A stretch of DNA of 64,000 bases, from positions 114,486,074 to 114,550,073 of the forward strand of contig NC_081840.1 of assembly GCF_963259705.1 (NCBI RefSeq), in the 5' to 3' direction. Below, one piece after another: positions 32,721 through 44,554 of the stretch (its first letter is position 1; the number at the start of each line of letters is the position of its first letter). This DNA is from Myotis daubentonii. Its lineage: Eukaryota; Chordata; Mammalia; Chiroptera; Vespertilionidae. The position numbers and the translations under genes are program-made. Under the pieces are notes generated by a model. The model was not told the origin of the DNA, made no database searches, and saw only the letters and a list, made by a program, of their open reading frames with translations.

Positions 32721-33955
32721 GAGTTTTTGCACACTGTTCTACCCAATATAGCTTTCTTCCTTTTCCCCCACATTGCCCCGGAATTGTACTTCTTCCCAAT
32801 AAAGCATCTGCACACACGCTTGGCCTCAGGATTTCCTTTCTAGGGAAACTGGGGCAAGAAAACATCCATATTCCAGAAGAATATTGTAACACAGTTTTGA
32901 ATTCCAACAAGGAACTTGACAAGTTCACTCACAATGTCTTTTTTTTCTTTCACAAACTTTTATTACACATTGATTTTATGTCATAAAATCATAAGAAAAT
33001 CCACAGGAGAAATCTGGGCTGGATTAGGGTTTCTCAAAACTTCCACTGTGAACCTAAAAGCTTTATATATATTTTCTTATAAAAACTGCAGTAATGGGCA
33101 AAAGGAGGAGGTGTAGAGGCTTAAGAGAAAATAAGACATAAAAGAGGTTGGGTAGAGAAAATGGCAAAAGATCATATGATCTCGTCTGTCTAGTCACTGG
33201 ACAAAGGTTTGGGGGAAAATTCAGTGCTGGCTGAAGCTCGCATGCTGGTATAGTTAACAGAGCACTTGTAACTGGCGAAGAAGAGTCTCAGCGAAGTGTC
33301 AGTTATAAAGAGCATTGACCCCTGATGGGTGTCTCGCAATATGCCACAGGACTCTGCCTTTCGTGCTGACCAGGTGATGTTTCAGTGAAGCTGATGAAGA
33401 AAGAACAACTGCTTACAAATTTCTTGGTGACCGGAATGTGGGAAGGACAGCAGAGACACTGGAGGAAAGGTGCATGCACATCCCCACAGTCTAGATTGAA
33501 GGGGCAAGTCCAATATCCTTATTAATATTTAATAAGGATAAACATTAAGACCTATATTTGGGGCCCCAAAGCCAACTACACAAATCCTGGGTGCACATTC
33601 AAAATAGGTGGCAGGGATGGGGGTAGCGGCTAGCCAGCTGTTCACAGGGTAATTGTTAGGGGGTAGTAGTCAGCTTAGCAGGCAGTATGGCTGAAAACAG
33701 AGAGGCTGTTCTTAGCCAGAGAGTAGCATTAGGAGAGCACAGCATCCAAACCTGGGAGCAGGAAGCACACGTGTGTGCTGTTCGGCCGACATCTGGAGGA
33801 GCCCGGCCCGGGCTGCCCCATGGGAAGCAGAGCAGGAGAGGTGGCCCGTCTCTGCAGCAGGAGCTGCCTGCAGAGAGGCCCTTTCCTCAAGTTTGAGGTC
33901 AGAAATTTGAACACTTTCCACCTGGAGAGCTGGTTCTACAGCATAGAATTAATTA
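32721..33955. other. Unassigned DNA with two perfect palindromes
   Basis: No exon supported. 33514-33540 is a palindrome with 12-bp arms (TATCCTTATTAA and its complement) around TAT. 33557-33570 is TTTGGGGCCCCAAA. Scattered CpGs around 33240-33370 suggest a possible younger insertion of unknown kind. Confidence 0.4.
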
Positions 33956-33959
33956 ACTA

Positions 33960-34215
33960 ATTAATTACTTCAACAGATACTAATTGCACACTGAGTTGTT
34001 TGTGGGCTAAGTGTGGGGCCAATGCAATGAACAAGACAAACAAGTCCAGGTCCCCATGGTGTCGTGGTCTAGTGTGGATGGCAGCTATGGAACAAGGACT
34101 GCAGGGAGCCATGGCTTTTGCAACGATGTGCAGGGTGCTCTGGGGTGAACAACAGGGATCTACACTCAGGCTCAGGGTGGGCTTCCCTGAGGCCACATGA
34201 AAAGTGTCACCTACA
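33960..34215 (-). repeat. L2 LINE 3' end (antisense)
   Basis: 'acttcaacagatactaattg', 'gccaatgcaatgaacaag', 'gaacaaggactgcagggag' and 'gggcttccctgaggccac' follow the antisense L2 3' order. Confidence 0.7.
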
Positions 34216-34344
34216 TCCATCATGGCTGGCTGTAGGGTTACATGTAACCATCTTGAGCCTATTGTTTTTCCAGAAAATGATCCCTAATTCAAATGGACTT
34301 TCACACCCGACCCTGTAATGCAGCCATCTGAGACTGGGAGTGGA

Positions 34345-34480
34345 TGGTGTGAGAGGCCAACAGTAAAGGGCTTGGGCTACAAGCTCTATACCTCCTCAGG
34401 CAAGTCCCTGCCTCTCTCTTGGCCTCAGTTTCCTCATCTGTGAAAAGAGGATACTTAGTCCTGATGGCCACATGGGCTTC
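34345..34480 (+). repeat. MIR SINE fragment
   Basis: 'ctcaggcaagtccctgcc' then 'ggcctcagtttcctcatctg' and 'gtgaaaagaggatactt', the MIR 3' core. Confidence 0.65.
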
Positions 34481-35135
34481 AATTCTATGATTTTTGGATT
34501 CCATGTTAAACACCCTCACTCACACGCATGCACTCAGACACCCATGTCTGACCGTCCCCAGGAGGCCTATGGTCTCCCCACACTCCCTGCTTTCATTGTC
34601 TCAGCAAAGCACTTACAGGGTATGTGGCTCAAAGGGGCAGTACTCTGTTGGCTCCAGGGACCCTCAGACATGTGCACAGGGAGCCACAGGTAGACGACCC
34701 GGAAAAGAGGCTCTCACATGGTGGTAGTCAGGTCTGGGCAGAAATGACCAAGCAGCTAAACTCGCAGGATCTGAGGAGAAAGCATCCTGCAAATGCCACT
34801 CCTGGAAAGGACTCGCCGAGTAGCCGAGATGTGTGTGAGTCATCCGGCATGGAGACGGGCTGTCCAGCTCCCTACACAACTTGTTTCTGGGGTCTTTGGA
34901 ATCAACCACGACACACACTCCCTGAATCTAGCAGCTGGAAACTTCTCTAAAAGCTATCTGCTGGCTCCAGATCTTCCAGCAGAACCAGGGACAGCGGAGG
35001 CTGCCCGATGACTCTCCTCATGACAGGCCTTGGTGAAGGAACTGGGACCCTCTGAAGGGGAGAGTAGAGGAAAACCAGTAGATGCCCTTCTTCCTGTTCC
35101 AGAAGGAGGCAGTGGAATCTTCCATGATACTCACA
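34481..35135. other. Unique non-coding DNA
   Basis: No element or exon supported. Confidence 0.42.
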
Positions 35136-35139
35136 CTTC

Positions 35140-35880
35140 TTCCATCCTAAAAATAATCCCCAAACTCTCCACCTCCACGTCTCTTTTCAGCTACTGCACT
35201 ATTTTTCTCTTTCATTTATATTCAAACTTCTGGAGAGCTGTGTGCACTAATGTTCACCATTTCCATTCCCCACTCTTTCCTTGATCCACCACCACCTGGC
35301 TTCCATCCCATCCAACGAAACTGCACCTCCACAGTCACAACACCTTCCTGAGGTTAGACCTGTGGGAAGCTGTTCCATTTTCATTCCCTTGGCCCCCTCA
35401 ACTGCCTATTGGCACCTCCCCTCTTCTAAAACCTTCTCGTGGTTTTTATGACACCACTAGAGGCCCAGTGCACTAATTCATGCCCGGGTGGAGTCTGGCT
35501 GCCCACCCCATTGGGGACCGATGGGGGCCAGTCGACGAGGGGGAGAGGATGTGGGCGGTTGGGTGGTGGGGGCAATAGGGTCCCCTATCGGGCTGGTTGG
35601 CTGCCGCAGTGTGCATCATAGTGACCAGTCATTCCAGTCATTCCGTCATTCCAGTCGCTTGGCTTTTATATACATAGATTCTCCATTGATCCTCTTCCTG
35701 CCTCTCAGATCAGTCTTCAATCTTTTTTTCCAGGTTCTGTTTCCACAGACCAGTGCTTTCAACTCTGGTTTATATCACATCATACTGTCATCATGTGCAG
35801 TGTGTTTGGCTCTGCCAATGGACTCTGTTCCTCTCAACCTCCCTAGTAATTACTTCAGGGATGTCCTATTTATTGAGTGA
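35140..35880 (+). pseudogene. L2 LINE ORF2 reverse-transcriptase relic
   Basis: Heavily decayed sense-strand L2 ORF2: 'aaacttctggagagctgtg', 'ttccttgatccaccacc', 'ggcttccatcccatccaac' and 'tttttatgacaccact', continuing after the Helitron with 'ctccattgatcctcttcctg' and 'ctctcagatcagtcttcaa'. Fragments of the RT-domain translation are visible (FYDTT-like, then SPLILFLPLRS-like). No intact frame. The Helitron (35457-35678) splits it. Confidence 0.62.
35457..35678 (-). mobile_element. Short non-autonomous Helitron, 222 bp
   Basis: Minus strand. The left border 'ctagaggcccagtgcac' is the complement of the 3' end. The right border 'ttttatatacataga' is the complement of TCTATGTATATAAAA. Flanked by A (35456) and T (35679). 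It contains a small tandem of 'gtcattcca' near its 5' side. Confidence 0.93.
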
Positions 35881-36535
35881 ATGGATAGATGGGTGAGTGA
35901 ATACATGAATGGATACACTTAGCACTACTCGCAAAGTTTTGCCCAATGAAAGAGGGTGGAACCCAAGGCCAGTGTTGACAGTAACAACTCACTCACATGT
36001 GAAGTACTCTGGCACTTTCTTGAGTATGAAAAATCTCCAGGAGGATGTGGTAGAACCTGAGTAGAACCAGGCTGGTACATGGCTCAGTCCTGCTACATTC
36101 CTGCTCTCTTGTATCATGTCAGTTAACCACAGTTAAGAAAAGAAGGGGAAAGATGGAGACTAAGAGGACAATTAGAGGAGAGGGATGATAAGATGAAGAG
36201 GGGAGGGAAAGTTAAGTTGAGAAAGGGTTGCTGCAGAGAGAGAATAAAGGAGGGATAAAGGGATAGAAAGCACGAATTAGAGAGAAAAGAGTGGGACTCG
36301 GTGTGGTAGACCTTGTGTGTACTGAAATGTGTTCACAAATCACAACTGTGATAACACAACTGTTTAAGGGCATCTAAGGACTAGATGTTATTGCCACTTG
36401 GCAGCTGGGCCACTCTGCATTGTCATTCTCCTTTTTTGTCCTAGAGCAAAAGAGACCCTGCTCTACCTCCCAGGCAGAGCTGGTTGCTCCCTCCTCTGAC
36501 ACAGCCCTGGCTGTACTGTGTTACCTGCTAGCTCT
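35881..36535. other. Unique DNA with purine-rich tract
   Basis: 36130-36300 is almost all A and G on this strand. No exon or repeat family recognised. Confidence 0.45.
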
Positions 36536-36539
36536 TTGC

Positions 36540-36675
36540 CCATTTGGCTCCTTCTTCAGAATGTAAGGCCCTCCTTATCTCTGTACCTCTGACCACTAGC
36601 TTATACTTGGCACCTGATAGGTGCTCGATGTAATGTGTTTTTTCTTTCATGGTTAAAGGAATTAATGAATGAAAA
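36540..36675 (+). repeat. L2 LINE 3' end
   Basis: 'cagaatgtaaggccctcc', 'cttggcacctgataggtgc' and 'ggaattaatgaatgaa' match the sense L2 3' terminus. Confidence 0.7.
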
Positions 36676-37109
36676 GCCACAGACTCTACCTTCCAGGGGC
36701 TTAGAGTTTCCCTGAGGATATAAAACAAAACAATCTGGGCCCAATTAGATGGGTTGCTAGCTTATGTCTCATCAACCATGATGACTGATGCCAGCACGGC
36801 TTAGCTTTCTTGTTTCACTTCTTACCAATCCCTCTATCACAAAAGCTGGGTCCCATCATGAAAGAAACCAAGGCTTCAAAAGACAGGCATTTCTATGCTT
36901 AGTAGTCTTTGACATTACATTTGTCATCCACAGTAAGTTTAAGTCACAAAAATTTAATAGAAATAAATGTTATAAAACCTACAACTTTACATGTTAAAAG
37001 TGTGTGCTCAGAGCACTTAACAAACATAATAACTTAAATTACCTGTTTATGGGTCTGCTTCTGCTATTGGACAGTAAGCTTTGGATGGGATTTTTATTTT
37101 CTTTTTCTA
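36676..37109. other. Unique AT-rich non-coding DNA
   Basis: No element or exon supported. Confidence 0.42.
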
Positions 37110-37340
37110 ATAGTGAATTTAAGCATATAGCCTGGAATCAGAGTTCTACAGTTCAAATCCTGGCTCTACCACTTACCAGCGGTGTGACTCCAGTTTCCAC
37201 ATTGGTAAACTGTAAAGATTAGGGCCATAGCAGTACCAATCAACATGGCTATTAGGAGAATTACATGAATAAATGCTCAACAAAAGTCCCAAACATCCAG
37301 CACCATGCCTTTCATTCAGTAGGTCTTCAATAAAGTGTTT
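37110..37340 (+). repeat. MIR SINE
   Basis: 'gttcaaatcctggctctacc', 'acttaccagcggtgtgac', 'aggagaattacatgaataa' and 'gtaggtcttcaataaagtg' are in MIR order. Near full length. Confidence 0.85.
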
Positions 37341-39325
37341 GTTGAGTTGGAAGCATAAGAAAAATATTACTTGTATTTGGAGTTGAAAATTGTAATGATG
37401 CTATTAGATATAGATTTTGTAAATTCAACAATACAACATGAAGACAATTTAAAAAAATGTTGTCAAGGAATTGGTAAGATATATTATCCTTCTGACTACA
37501 ACGAAAACAAAACTAATAATTCTAGGATCTGAAATGGATCCCAAGAATGGTTATGGCTGCAGATGACTGACTGGGGAGTTTTGGGTAAGGTGCATAACTC
37601 TAATACTATTGCACCTACTTGAGCTACTGCTGCAGCCCTTTGCTCCAGTATGTGCTCCAGGCCAGCAGTGGGAAGGAGATGAGCAAGGACTGGAGGCCCT
37701 GGGGAGGCCTCCAGAGCAGGTGGTGATAAGCAGCAAGGGCTTGCTGCTGTAGGAGGCAAGGAACAGACCCCAGTCACAGGACTGACCTTAAGGATACTCA
37801 TGTGTATCATGGTGGAAAAGACAAGGAACTCTCAGCTCCCAGGAGGAACCATCTCCAGCAGCCCAGCCATTTCTAGGGCCCAGCTGATTGTGTCTCTGCC
37901 CTCAGTAGCGGAGTGGTACATTTTCACTCCCAGCTCCACCATTAAGGTGACGGCTCCTTTTTCTGGGTCTCCATGTCTTCCTGCTGGCCTCACCTGGCAG
38001 CTTCTCCAATGTGTTCTCATTCAAATTCCAGGTAGGAAAGTCTGATTGACGCTCCCAATCCTGATTTTGCCCCTGGTCTGCCATTTGGAGCCCCTGTGTC
38101 AGGAGTCCTCTAGCTCCTTCCTCTAACCGCCCAGGCTCAGTTGGGGGCAGGTTCTTGCTTCAGCCACAGCCTGGTCTCTGCTTCCCTCGGGAGGGGTGAA
38201 GGGTGGAGGCACAGTCCCTAAAGAGGATGATGTGCAGCGCAGTCCAGGGTTGACTCCTCTGGTCTAGTAAGATCACTGGCTGGTGGGCTCCTAGAGGATA
38301 ATGGACAGGGCACGGGAGGGCCACAGTGGCGGAGGAAGGTTCTGGTGTGAGCACTTTGTTGGTCTTTCTCCAGCTCCCTTGTGTCTGTCTGCCCTCGGAG
38401 GGCACACACTCTGCATTGTTCCCAGTGTCACCCTCTGGAGAAGAGACTGCTCCCTGCCTCTGCTATGTCTCCCTCTGCAATTTGGGCTGGTGCCACTAGC
38501 AGTGGGGCTGGGGGTGGCAGCCGTCTGAGGATTTGTGTAGCCTCAGCTTTCTCCAATGACATGTTCTCGAGTGGGCTTCAGTGGGGAGTTCCTGCCTGCC
38601 ACTGGGAAGGCACAGAGCGCTGCCGGCATCCTCCTCCTAGGTGGGCCCGCAGGCAACCACTTGGAGTGGGAGGGGCTCATCGCCATCCTTGACAGTCTCA
38701 GGGAAGTAACTGCTTATGGCTCAGACTGTTTCTTCACTCTCTTCCTCCCCACAAAACACACACATTGTATAATCAGACCTTCCCTCTCACCTTGAAAAAA
38801 ATCGGGAAATACCTCCCCTTTAATTGTCCCAGGGAGAGCGTGGCCTGCTGGTTTTACACCTGCCCCAGGATGAGTGTGCAGTCTTCTCCCAGCTCCAACC
38901 AGTGCGCTGGAATATGGAGCTGGATTTGGGGAGAAGCAACTACAGTGATACTGCCTCACCTGCCGCAGCACAGGGAACACGTGGTTTACCTACACCCTAA
39001 TTTTGAGAAGGTGTGTGTGGCTGAGGTTTGCCTTTGTTGGATTAGTCTCCTGGGCAGGGTCTAATATCAGAGTCCTCGGGGTAAGTAGACCTCTGTGTAG
39101 CACAGCAGATCTAAGTCCCGGGGGGTCCACCCCCACTGGCACGGATAAGCCTGTTGGCTGAGATGGAGGAAGAAGTGTCCACTTCCCACCCTGCACAACA
39201 GATCTGTGGCTCAAGTCACCCCCAGCTAGGCAAGAAGGGCTGTCCCTGTCTGCCTTCCATACACACTTTCAGATTGCTCTTCTGGCTAAGTTCCCTTCCA
39301 AGGTCATTGTTCCTGCTCTTTGAAA
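37341..39325. other. Unique non-coding DNA, about 2 kb
   Basis: Longest unassigned stretch of the central window. Many short frames exist on both strands, the longest about 104 codons, without any recognisable family. No CpG island. Confidence 0.42.
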
Positions 39326-39329
39326 CATG

Positions 39330-39430
39330 AAGTCCAAAGTTTATTTATTCATCAAACATGAGATAGGTGTGGGGCATAGAGTTGAACAAGGCACCATGCT
39401 GCCCTCCGAAGCTCACTGACTAGTTCCATG
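39330..39430 (-). repeat. L2 LINE 3' end (antisense)
   Basis: 'tttattcatcaaacatgaga', 'agttgaacaaggcaccatg' and 'gaagctcactgactagtt' follow antisense L2. Confidence 0.55.
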
Positions 39431-39786
39431 GGGTGGGGGGTGCTCTATAAGCCTTGGTGAGGGGATCACCTCAGCCTCAGGTGGTAGAGGTCATGGAGGA
39501 TTCATAGCAGATGTGCCACAAGTTGAATCTTAATGACCTGGCAAAGGCTAATGTGTCTACCAGGGCCCTTAAAACCACCTGGCACTAGAGGCCCAAGGCC
39601 AAGTCCACCTGCGTGTCAGCAGCCTGCAGAAGCCCCTGAGACCCAGGGAGACAATCAACACCCACTCCGAAGGAAAGAAAAAGTGCAAAATCGAAATGAT
39701 GGAATCCATTAAATGCCTACAACACATGTTACGATGTCAACCATCAACTGTATCTCCATTCCACTCTTCCATGCTTATATATAAAA

Positions 39787-40603
39787 CTAGACGCCCGGTG
39801 CATGAAATTCATGCACTGAGGGGTGGGGTTCCCTCAGCCCAGCCTGCCCCTCTCACAGTCTGGGAGCCCTCAGTGGATGTCCTACTGACAGCCACAGTCT
39901 GGCAGCAGAGGCCCGGAGTAGGCATCCTGTGTGTGTGTGTGTGTGTATGTGTCTGCTGGGGCCTGCCTCCAGCTGCACCACATAGGCTCAGAGCAGTTGC
40001 TGTGTGTGTGTGTGTGTGTGTGTGTGTGAGTGTGTGTGTCCCTGCTGGGGGCCTGCCTCCAGCTATGTAGAAGGCTCAGAGCAGTCATTCTGTGTGTGTT
40101 TGTGTCTGCTGGGGGCCTGCCCCCAGCCACACCATGGAGGCTTGGAGTAGGCGCCCCTCTGTTAATCTCTCAGGCTCCTGGCCTCCACTGTGTGTTGTTC
40201 TCTCCCTTGAGTTGTGGCCAGGGTGGGGTGCTGCCTGCAGGCGGCGCTTTCCTGCTCACGGAGACCCGGGGGCAGACCCACCTGGGGGCTGCCTGCCGGC
40301 CACACTTTCCAGCTCTGGGATCGCCATGGAGTCCTGGCTGGTGGCAGGGCTTAGAGGGGCTTAGGCAGCACACGGGGGTCCCAGCTGGGGGCGGGGCTTA
40401 GGTGGTGCGGGGCTTAGGCAGCACACGGGGGTCACGGTTGGGGGCGGGGCCCAGATGGCTGCCTGCACTGTCCCGCCCTGCCTGCAGTATGCAAATCAGC
40501 TGCCATCTTTGTTGGCGGTTAATTTGCATATCATGCTGATTAGCCAATGGGAGGTGTAGCAAAGGTATGGTCAATTACCATCTTTGTCTATTATTAGATA
40601 GGA
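39787..40603 (-). mobile_element. Non-autonomous Helitron with TG minisatellite, 817 bp
   Basis: Minus strand. Left border 'ctagacgcccggtgcatg' (complement of the 3' end, CTAG intact) is preceded by A. Right border 'ctattattagatagga' (complement of the 5' TCCTATCTAATAATAG) is followed by T. The interior holds three or more units combining (TG)n with 'ctgctgggggcctgcc' and 'ccagc'. No coding capacity. Confidence 0.94.
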
Positions 40604-41239
40604 TCTATTTCATGTGGGTATATTGAATGAAGTTTATATGATTGGGATGAGGCCTCCAAAGAGTGCCTGAGGCCTGGGGCAATTCTAAAGCAGCCTTGCG
40701 GGGCATAGTGCAGAGAAGGGAAATGGCAGATAAAGAACCTACCAAGTGCCCCTGGAGGGGTTAAGGGGGAGGGGGGCAGCACACTCTGCCTAGGGTTGAT
40801 CCTGGGGGAAAGGTGTGTGTGTGTGTATGGGGTGATGGGTTGTACAGAAAGGGGCTGAAGAAGCAGGCGAGGCAGGGGACCCACAAGAAGATCTGGAATG
40901 GCCCTGTCTGTGGCTTCGGAGCACCGTGTTTCCTGCAGCCCTGGATTCCAGCACCCACAGCATTCCTGCGCCTCCTGCGCACCCTTCTGCAGCCACAGCC
41001 GGCGCCTCTGAACATAAACATGCATCCCACAATTCACTGTGGTTTGTTTTCCCCTCCAAGTCCAGATGGCCTATCTGGGGACCCCGAGGCCCCTGGGTGC
41101 AGGCAGTTGCCGGTTTTGATGAGCTGTGCACATATGGATACCCAAACATCTGGAGCGGCCATGTGCTGCTCCGGGCAGGCCAGCCTGGCAAGCCAATCAG
41201 GGGCCCCGGGGCGCAGGGGCGCCTGCCCAGCCAGTGAGC
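40604..41239. other. Unique GC-richer DNA
   Basis: No recognised repeat. Open frames to 147 codons on the minus strand and 144 on the plus strand overlap each other and have no recognisable domain. Confidence 0.42.
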
Positions 41240-41775
41240 GCGGATAAATTATTCATGACCGAGTTATTTGTGGTGCAAGGGGTCCATCAGCTACTTTGAT
41301 TAAAAATCCAATGAGTAATGAATATGCAAACGCCAGCGACTGCTCCGAGCAACAGATTTGTCAAATTGTCTATACTTCACCGAGATAAAGGCAAATCTCC
41401 TGGGGTCCCGAAATTGAAAAACCGCACCGTCAAATAACAGCATTATCTTAATTATCAAATCTCCTTGGCCGTGCAAATAGCCGTGCGAAGCTGAGCAGGT
41501 TGACGGCGGAAAAAACCGAGAGACATAATATTTGTCTCTGAAACCGGGGGCCTGGCTACTGAGAAACAGCCGGTGGAAGAGAAGTAATTTTAATTCACAT
41601 GGTGACTCCACAGCCATTTAATTATTTTAATTAGGCTTAATTAGTGGTAAATTTACAATGATATGCTTGATACCTGGCATTAAATCTTTCATGCATAAAT
41701 GTTTTGTTAAAATGAGAAAAAGGCAAGTGGCATTTCGCCAGCAATTACTGCTGAATGTTCTAATGAAAGATGAGG
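41240..41775. promoter_or_regulatory. Strong candidate developmental enhancer (conserved non-coding element)
   Basis: Repeat-free, AT-rich, with unusually dense developmental motifs: a TCF/LEF-like CTTTGATT (41294-41301), POU-like ATATGCAAA (41322-41330), 'gataaattattcatgac' near 41245, GATA/TTATCT sites, and clustered homeodomain cores (TAATT/TTAATTA) at 41583-41645. Retained CpGs ('gttgacggcgg') in otherwise AT-rich DNA, and the absence of old repeats for 500 bp, suggest purifying selection. The target gene is unknown. Conservation was not tested. Confidence 0.5.
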
Positions 41776-43145
41776 CTCCATGGTGATTCATGGAGACAGG
41801 CGGGCACCAAACTTGTTTGTGAGGCACCCGCACACCATCATTCATGTGCTCCCACCCACATCCCCACTGTCCTTATCGCTTCAGGGGGCATCTGCTTTGG
41901 GTGTTGGGAGCAGGTGGAATTTTAGGGGTGCTGGCTCTGAGCTCCAGGGCTCTCTGTGTGAGGCTCTGCAATTCACCCCCAGGGGCTTCATCTGAGGTGT
42001 GTCAAAGCAGGGACAGGGGTCAAGTGGCATGGAGCAGGTTGCATATTGGTGGCCCTGGCTCATTTGTCAGAGCCCGGGCATTGCTCTGTGTCCTCTGGGC
42101 CTGAACTGTGCCTGGTGCCAAGCAGGCACACAGGATGAGTTGGCTGGAAGAGATGGGAGCCTTTGTCTTTGCCGAGCTGTGCGGTGGCTCAGCCCAGGAT
42201 CAACTGTTTGTGGTACTAACAACTTGTGGCAACTACTACTAGTTTGCAGAAGAGGCACAGTCTGCACATGTCTTGTTCAGAGCTGTCACAGGCTGCAATC
42301 TGCGCAGCGTGGGTTGGGAGATACTGACAAAGCTCCTCTCACCCCCACCCTCTCCTTGCTCCTGTCCTCAGGCCCAGTGTTTGCCCTGCTCCTTCCTACC
42401 GGCCATTCCTTTACCAGGGAATGTAGACAATTTGTTCTGTGCATTCAGAGACCAGCTCCAGCCTCCTCATTCTCCTCAAAAAGAAAACACAAGCTGGACC
42501 AAGATGGTGGTGCTAGACAGAGCCATGTGGACAGAGGGGAGAGAGCAAGGACAGGAAGGGAGAAGGTGAAACAAACCACCAGGCCTGCCATAAAAACCTC
42601 TAACACTAACATCTGGCTGGTCCTGTTCCTGGCCACATGCTGACTCAGTCCTTGCCTGCAGTCAGAAGTACTGAGTGTGTGACGAGGGGCCATTTGCAGG
42701 TCCCGGCTTCACTTCTGGACTCCTGGCTCACTCCTGCAGCTGCGGTCGGCCCTCCCACTGAAGGAGGAGCCATGCTTAGCTTATGGCTGATGCTGCCTGA
42801 CTTCTGTCTCCTTTCTCTCAGCCCGGCACTGGCCCCTGGTCACCTTCCCTCCCCAGGCTCCTCCACACTCTGCTCTCTTCTCATTAGCTCCAGCTCCTCT
42901 TAATTCAGTGCTAATGCCTTTGGCTCCGACTTAACCATTTCCCTGGAGAGTCTCGATGTTATGTTTCCTAAGCTCATTTTGAATCTTTAATCTACAGGGT
43001 TATGTTTCCTGGTTTCAGCCTCTTAATGGGCTTTCAGAATTTTCTACCTCAGCTTCTCTTTCCCTTCACAAGAAAAGATGTAACTATTCATGAAACCTTC
43101 CTGATTTTTAGTTTTTAATTTTATTCATTGAAAGGAGCGTTTATG
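41776..43145. other. Unique non-coding DNA
   Basis: Contains the longest plus-strand open frame in unique sequence (41999-42643, 214 codons). Its product is low-information, cysteine- and serine-rich and matches nothing I recognise, so it is not annotated as a gene. Confidence 0.4.
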
Positions 43146-43149
43146 CAGC

Positions 43150-43300
43150 CAGGTCACTACTGATGGTCACTAGAATGGAAGCTCCATGAGGGCAGGGACC
43201 CCATCAGGCTTGCCTTCTGCTTATGTCTAGCCTACCATGGTGTTTGGCACACACGGCACACAGCGGATCTTTGCTGAGTCGGTGAATGATTAGATCCTGC
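43150..43300 (+). repeat. L2 LINE 3' end
   Basis: 'actagaatggaagctccatg', 'agggcagggaccccatc', 'gtgtttggcacacac' and 'gagtcggtgaatga' are in L2 3' order. Confidence 0.78.
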
Positions 43301-43640
43301 CCAGTAGGTATAATCACTTCTTCAAGGAAACAAGTATTCAGGGCTCCATCTTTGAATGTGAGGCACTGTCTCCCGCTGGAGCACAGCGACACAATATGTA
43401 TTTGTTGGATGGAAAAATGTACATACATACATGATTCTACTTATTCTAACAGGGAAGACATTGACACCCCAAGTAATGCCCCATATTTATCCGGTGGTGT
43501 TGTTCCCCCTGAAACAATGGCATACACCTCAAGATGCACTGCGCTCCTCTTTGAGAAGCAATGATTTGGGGGCTGACCAGGCTGCATGTTGGGGCCAGAA
43601 TGCAGGAGCCCCAGGCTAGAGACAATAGGGAAAGGAGAAG
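43301..43640. other. Unassigned DNA
   Basis: No clear element or exon. Confidence 0.4.
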
Positions 43641-44200
43641 AATTTTCAGATGAAGGAGAAAAGCTATGAGATGGTGGGCAGAGAAAATCAATCCCTGCTC
43701 CCAGGTTTGGCATCTCCAGGGGGCCATTTCACGGACCAGTACAACATGGAGCAGCGTCACACACCCCACTCCTCTCTGCGGTCAGATCCCATGGAGCTGA
43801 GGGAAACTCTGCTCCAGGCAGAGTACCACAAGGAACTGGCTGGTCTCCACCTCATCATCCGACAGGGAAAGCACCCACCCAGGCACGGAGAGCATCCAAT
43901 GCCTTTCACGGTCATGAGCAAATATGCCGGTAAAGGCAAGGATTGTCAGATATTTGAGGACAATCTTTAACTGAAAGACAGATGCCAATGTAAGCCAGTG
44001 GAAAAGACTCAGGAGAAAGAGAAACAATGTAGGCAGGAAATAAAGACTTCAAATAAAAACTTAAAATCTCAGAGAGACAAGTGACAACATATTGCCTGTG
44101 CAACAAAAACAGGATGTTATACAAAAGGAGCAGTCAGAGGGATTCTGGAAATTAAAATGAACATAGAAATAAAAATTGTGATGTAACCATGTTGTGACTT
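43640..44200 (+). repeat. Probable ancient LINE 5' relic
   Basis: The right part ('aaaatctcagagagacaag', 'aacaggatgttatacaaa', 'gaggg...ggaaattaaaatg') resembles the 5'UTR/ORF1 area of an old L1. The left part holds a 106-codon open frame (43650-43970) without recognisable domain. The link between the two parts is uncertain. Confidence 0.4.
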
Positions 44201-44554
44201 TGGGAGAAGGGGAAGTGTGTTGTATGTACGCATGTGTGTGAATGTGTGTATATGGGAGTATAAAAACTTAAATCTTCATCTTCCATAAAGATGATTTTAG
44301 GTTGTACTTAATTTTTTAATAAATTAATAACTAGAAGTGTAAACATTTTACTTCAAAATACAAAGGTAAATACAAGAAGAAGTAGCTAAAGAATAGAAGT
44401 GATGGCCTGTAGGCTGGGGAGTCAGGGCCGGGAGGGCGTGGAACAGGGAACTGCTGCTTTTCACTAAAAGCCTGTGGAAACATTTGACAGTTTAAATGAT
44501 AATACTTGTATCACCTTGTTAAAAATGCAAACCAAACTTAAAACATTAGTTACA
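44201..44554. other. AT-rich unassigned DNA
   Basis: No element or exon supported. A short 'gtgtgtgaatgtgtgtatat' tract occurs near 44233. Confidence 0.4.

Noticed and set aside
39588..39620. Another Helitron end at 'ctagaggcccaaggcc'
   Set aside because: Only the first 9-10 bases match. No hairpin or partner end.
41999..42643. 214-codon open frame on the plus strand
   Set aside because: Low-information composition, no domain, no start context or splice evidence. Overlapping frames on other strands are similar in length.
43650..43970. 106-codon frame that looked superficially protein-like
   Set aside because: No family recognised, and next to an old LINE relic. Kept only as a note. A tblastn search with conservation would be needed to revive it.
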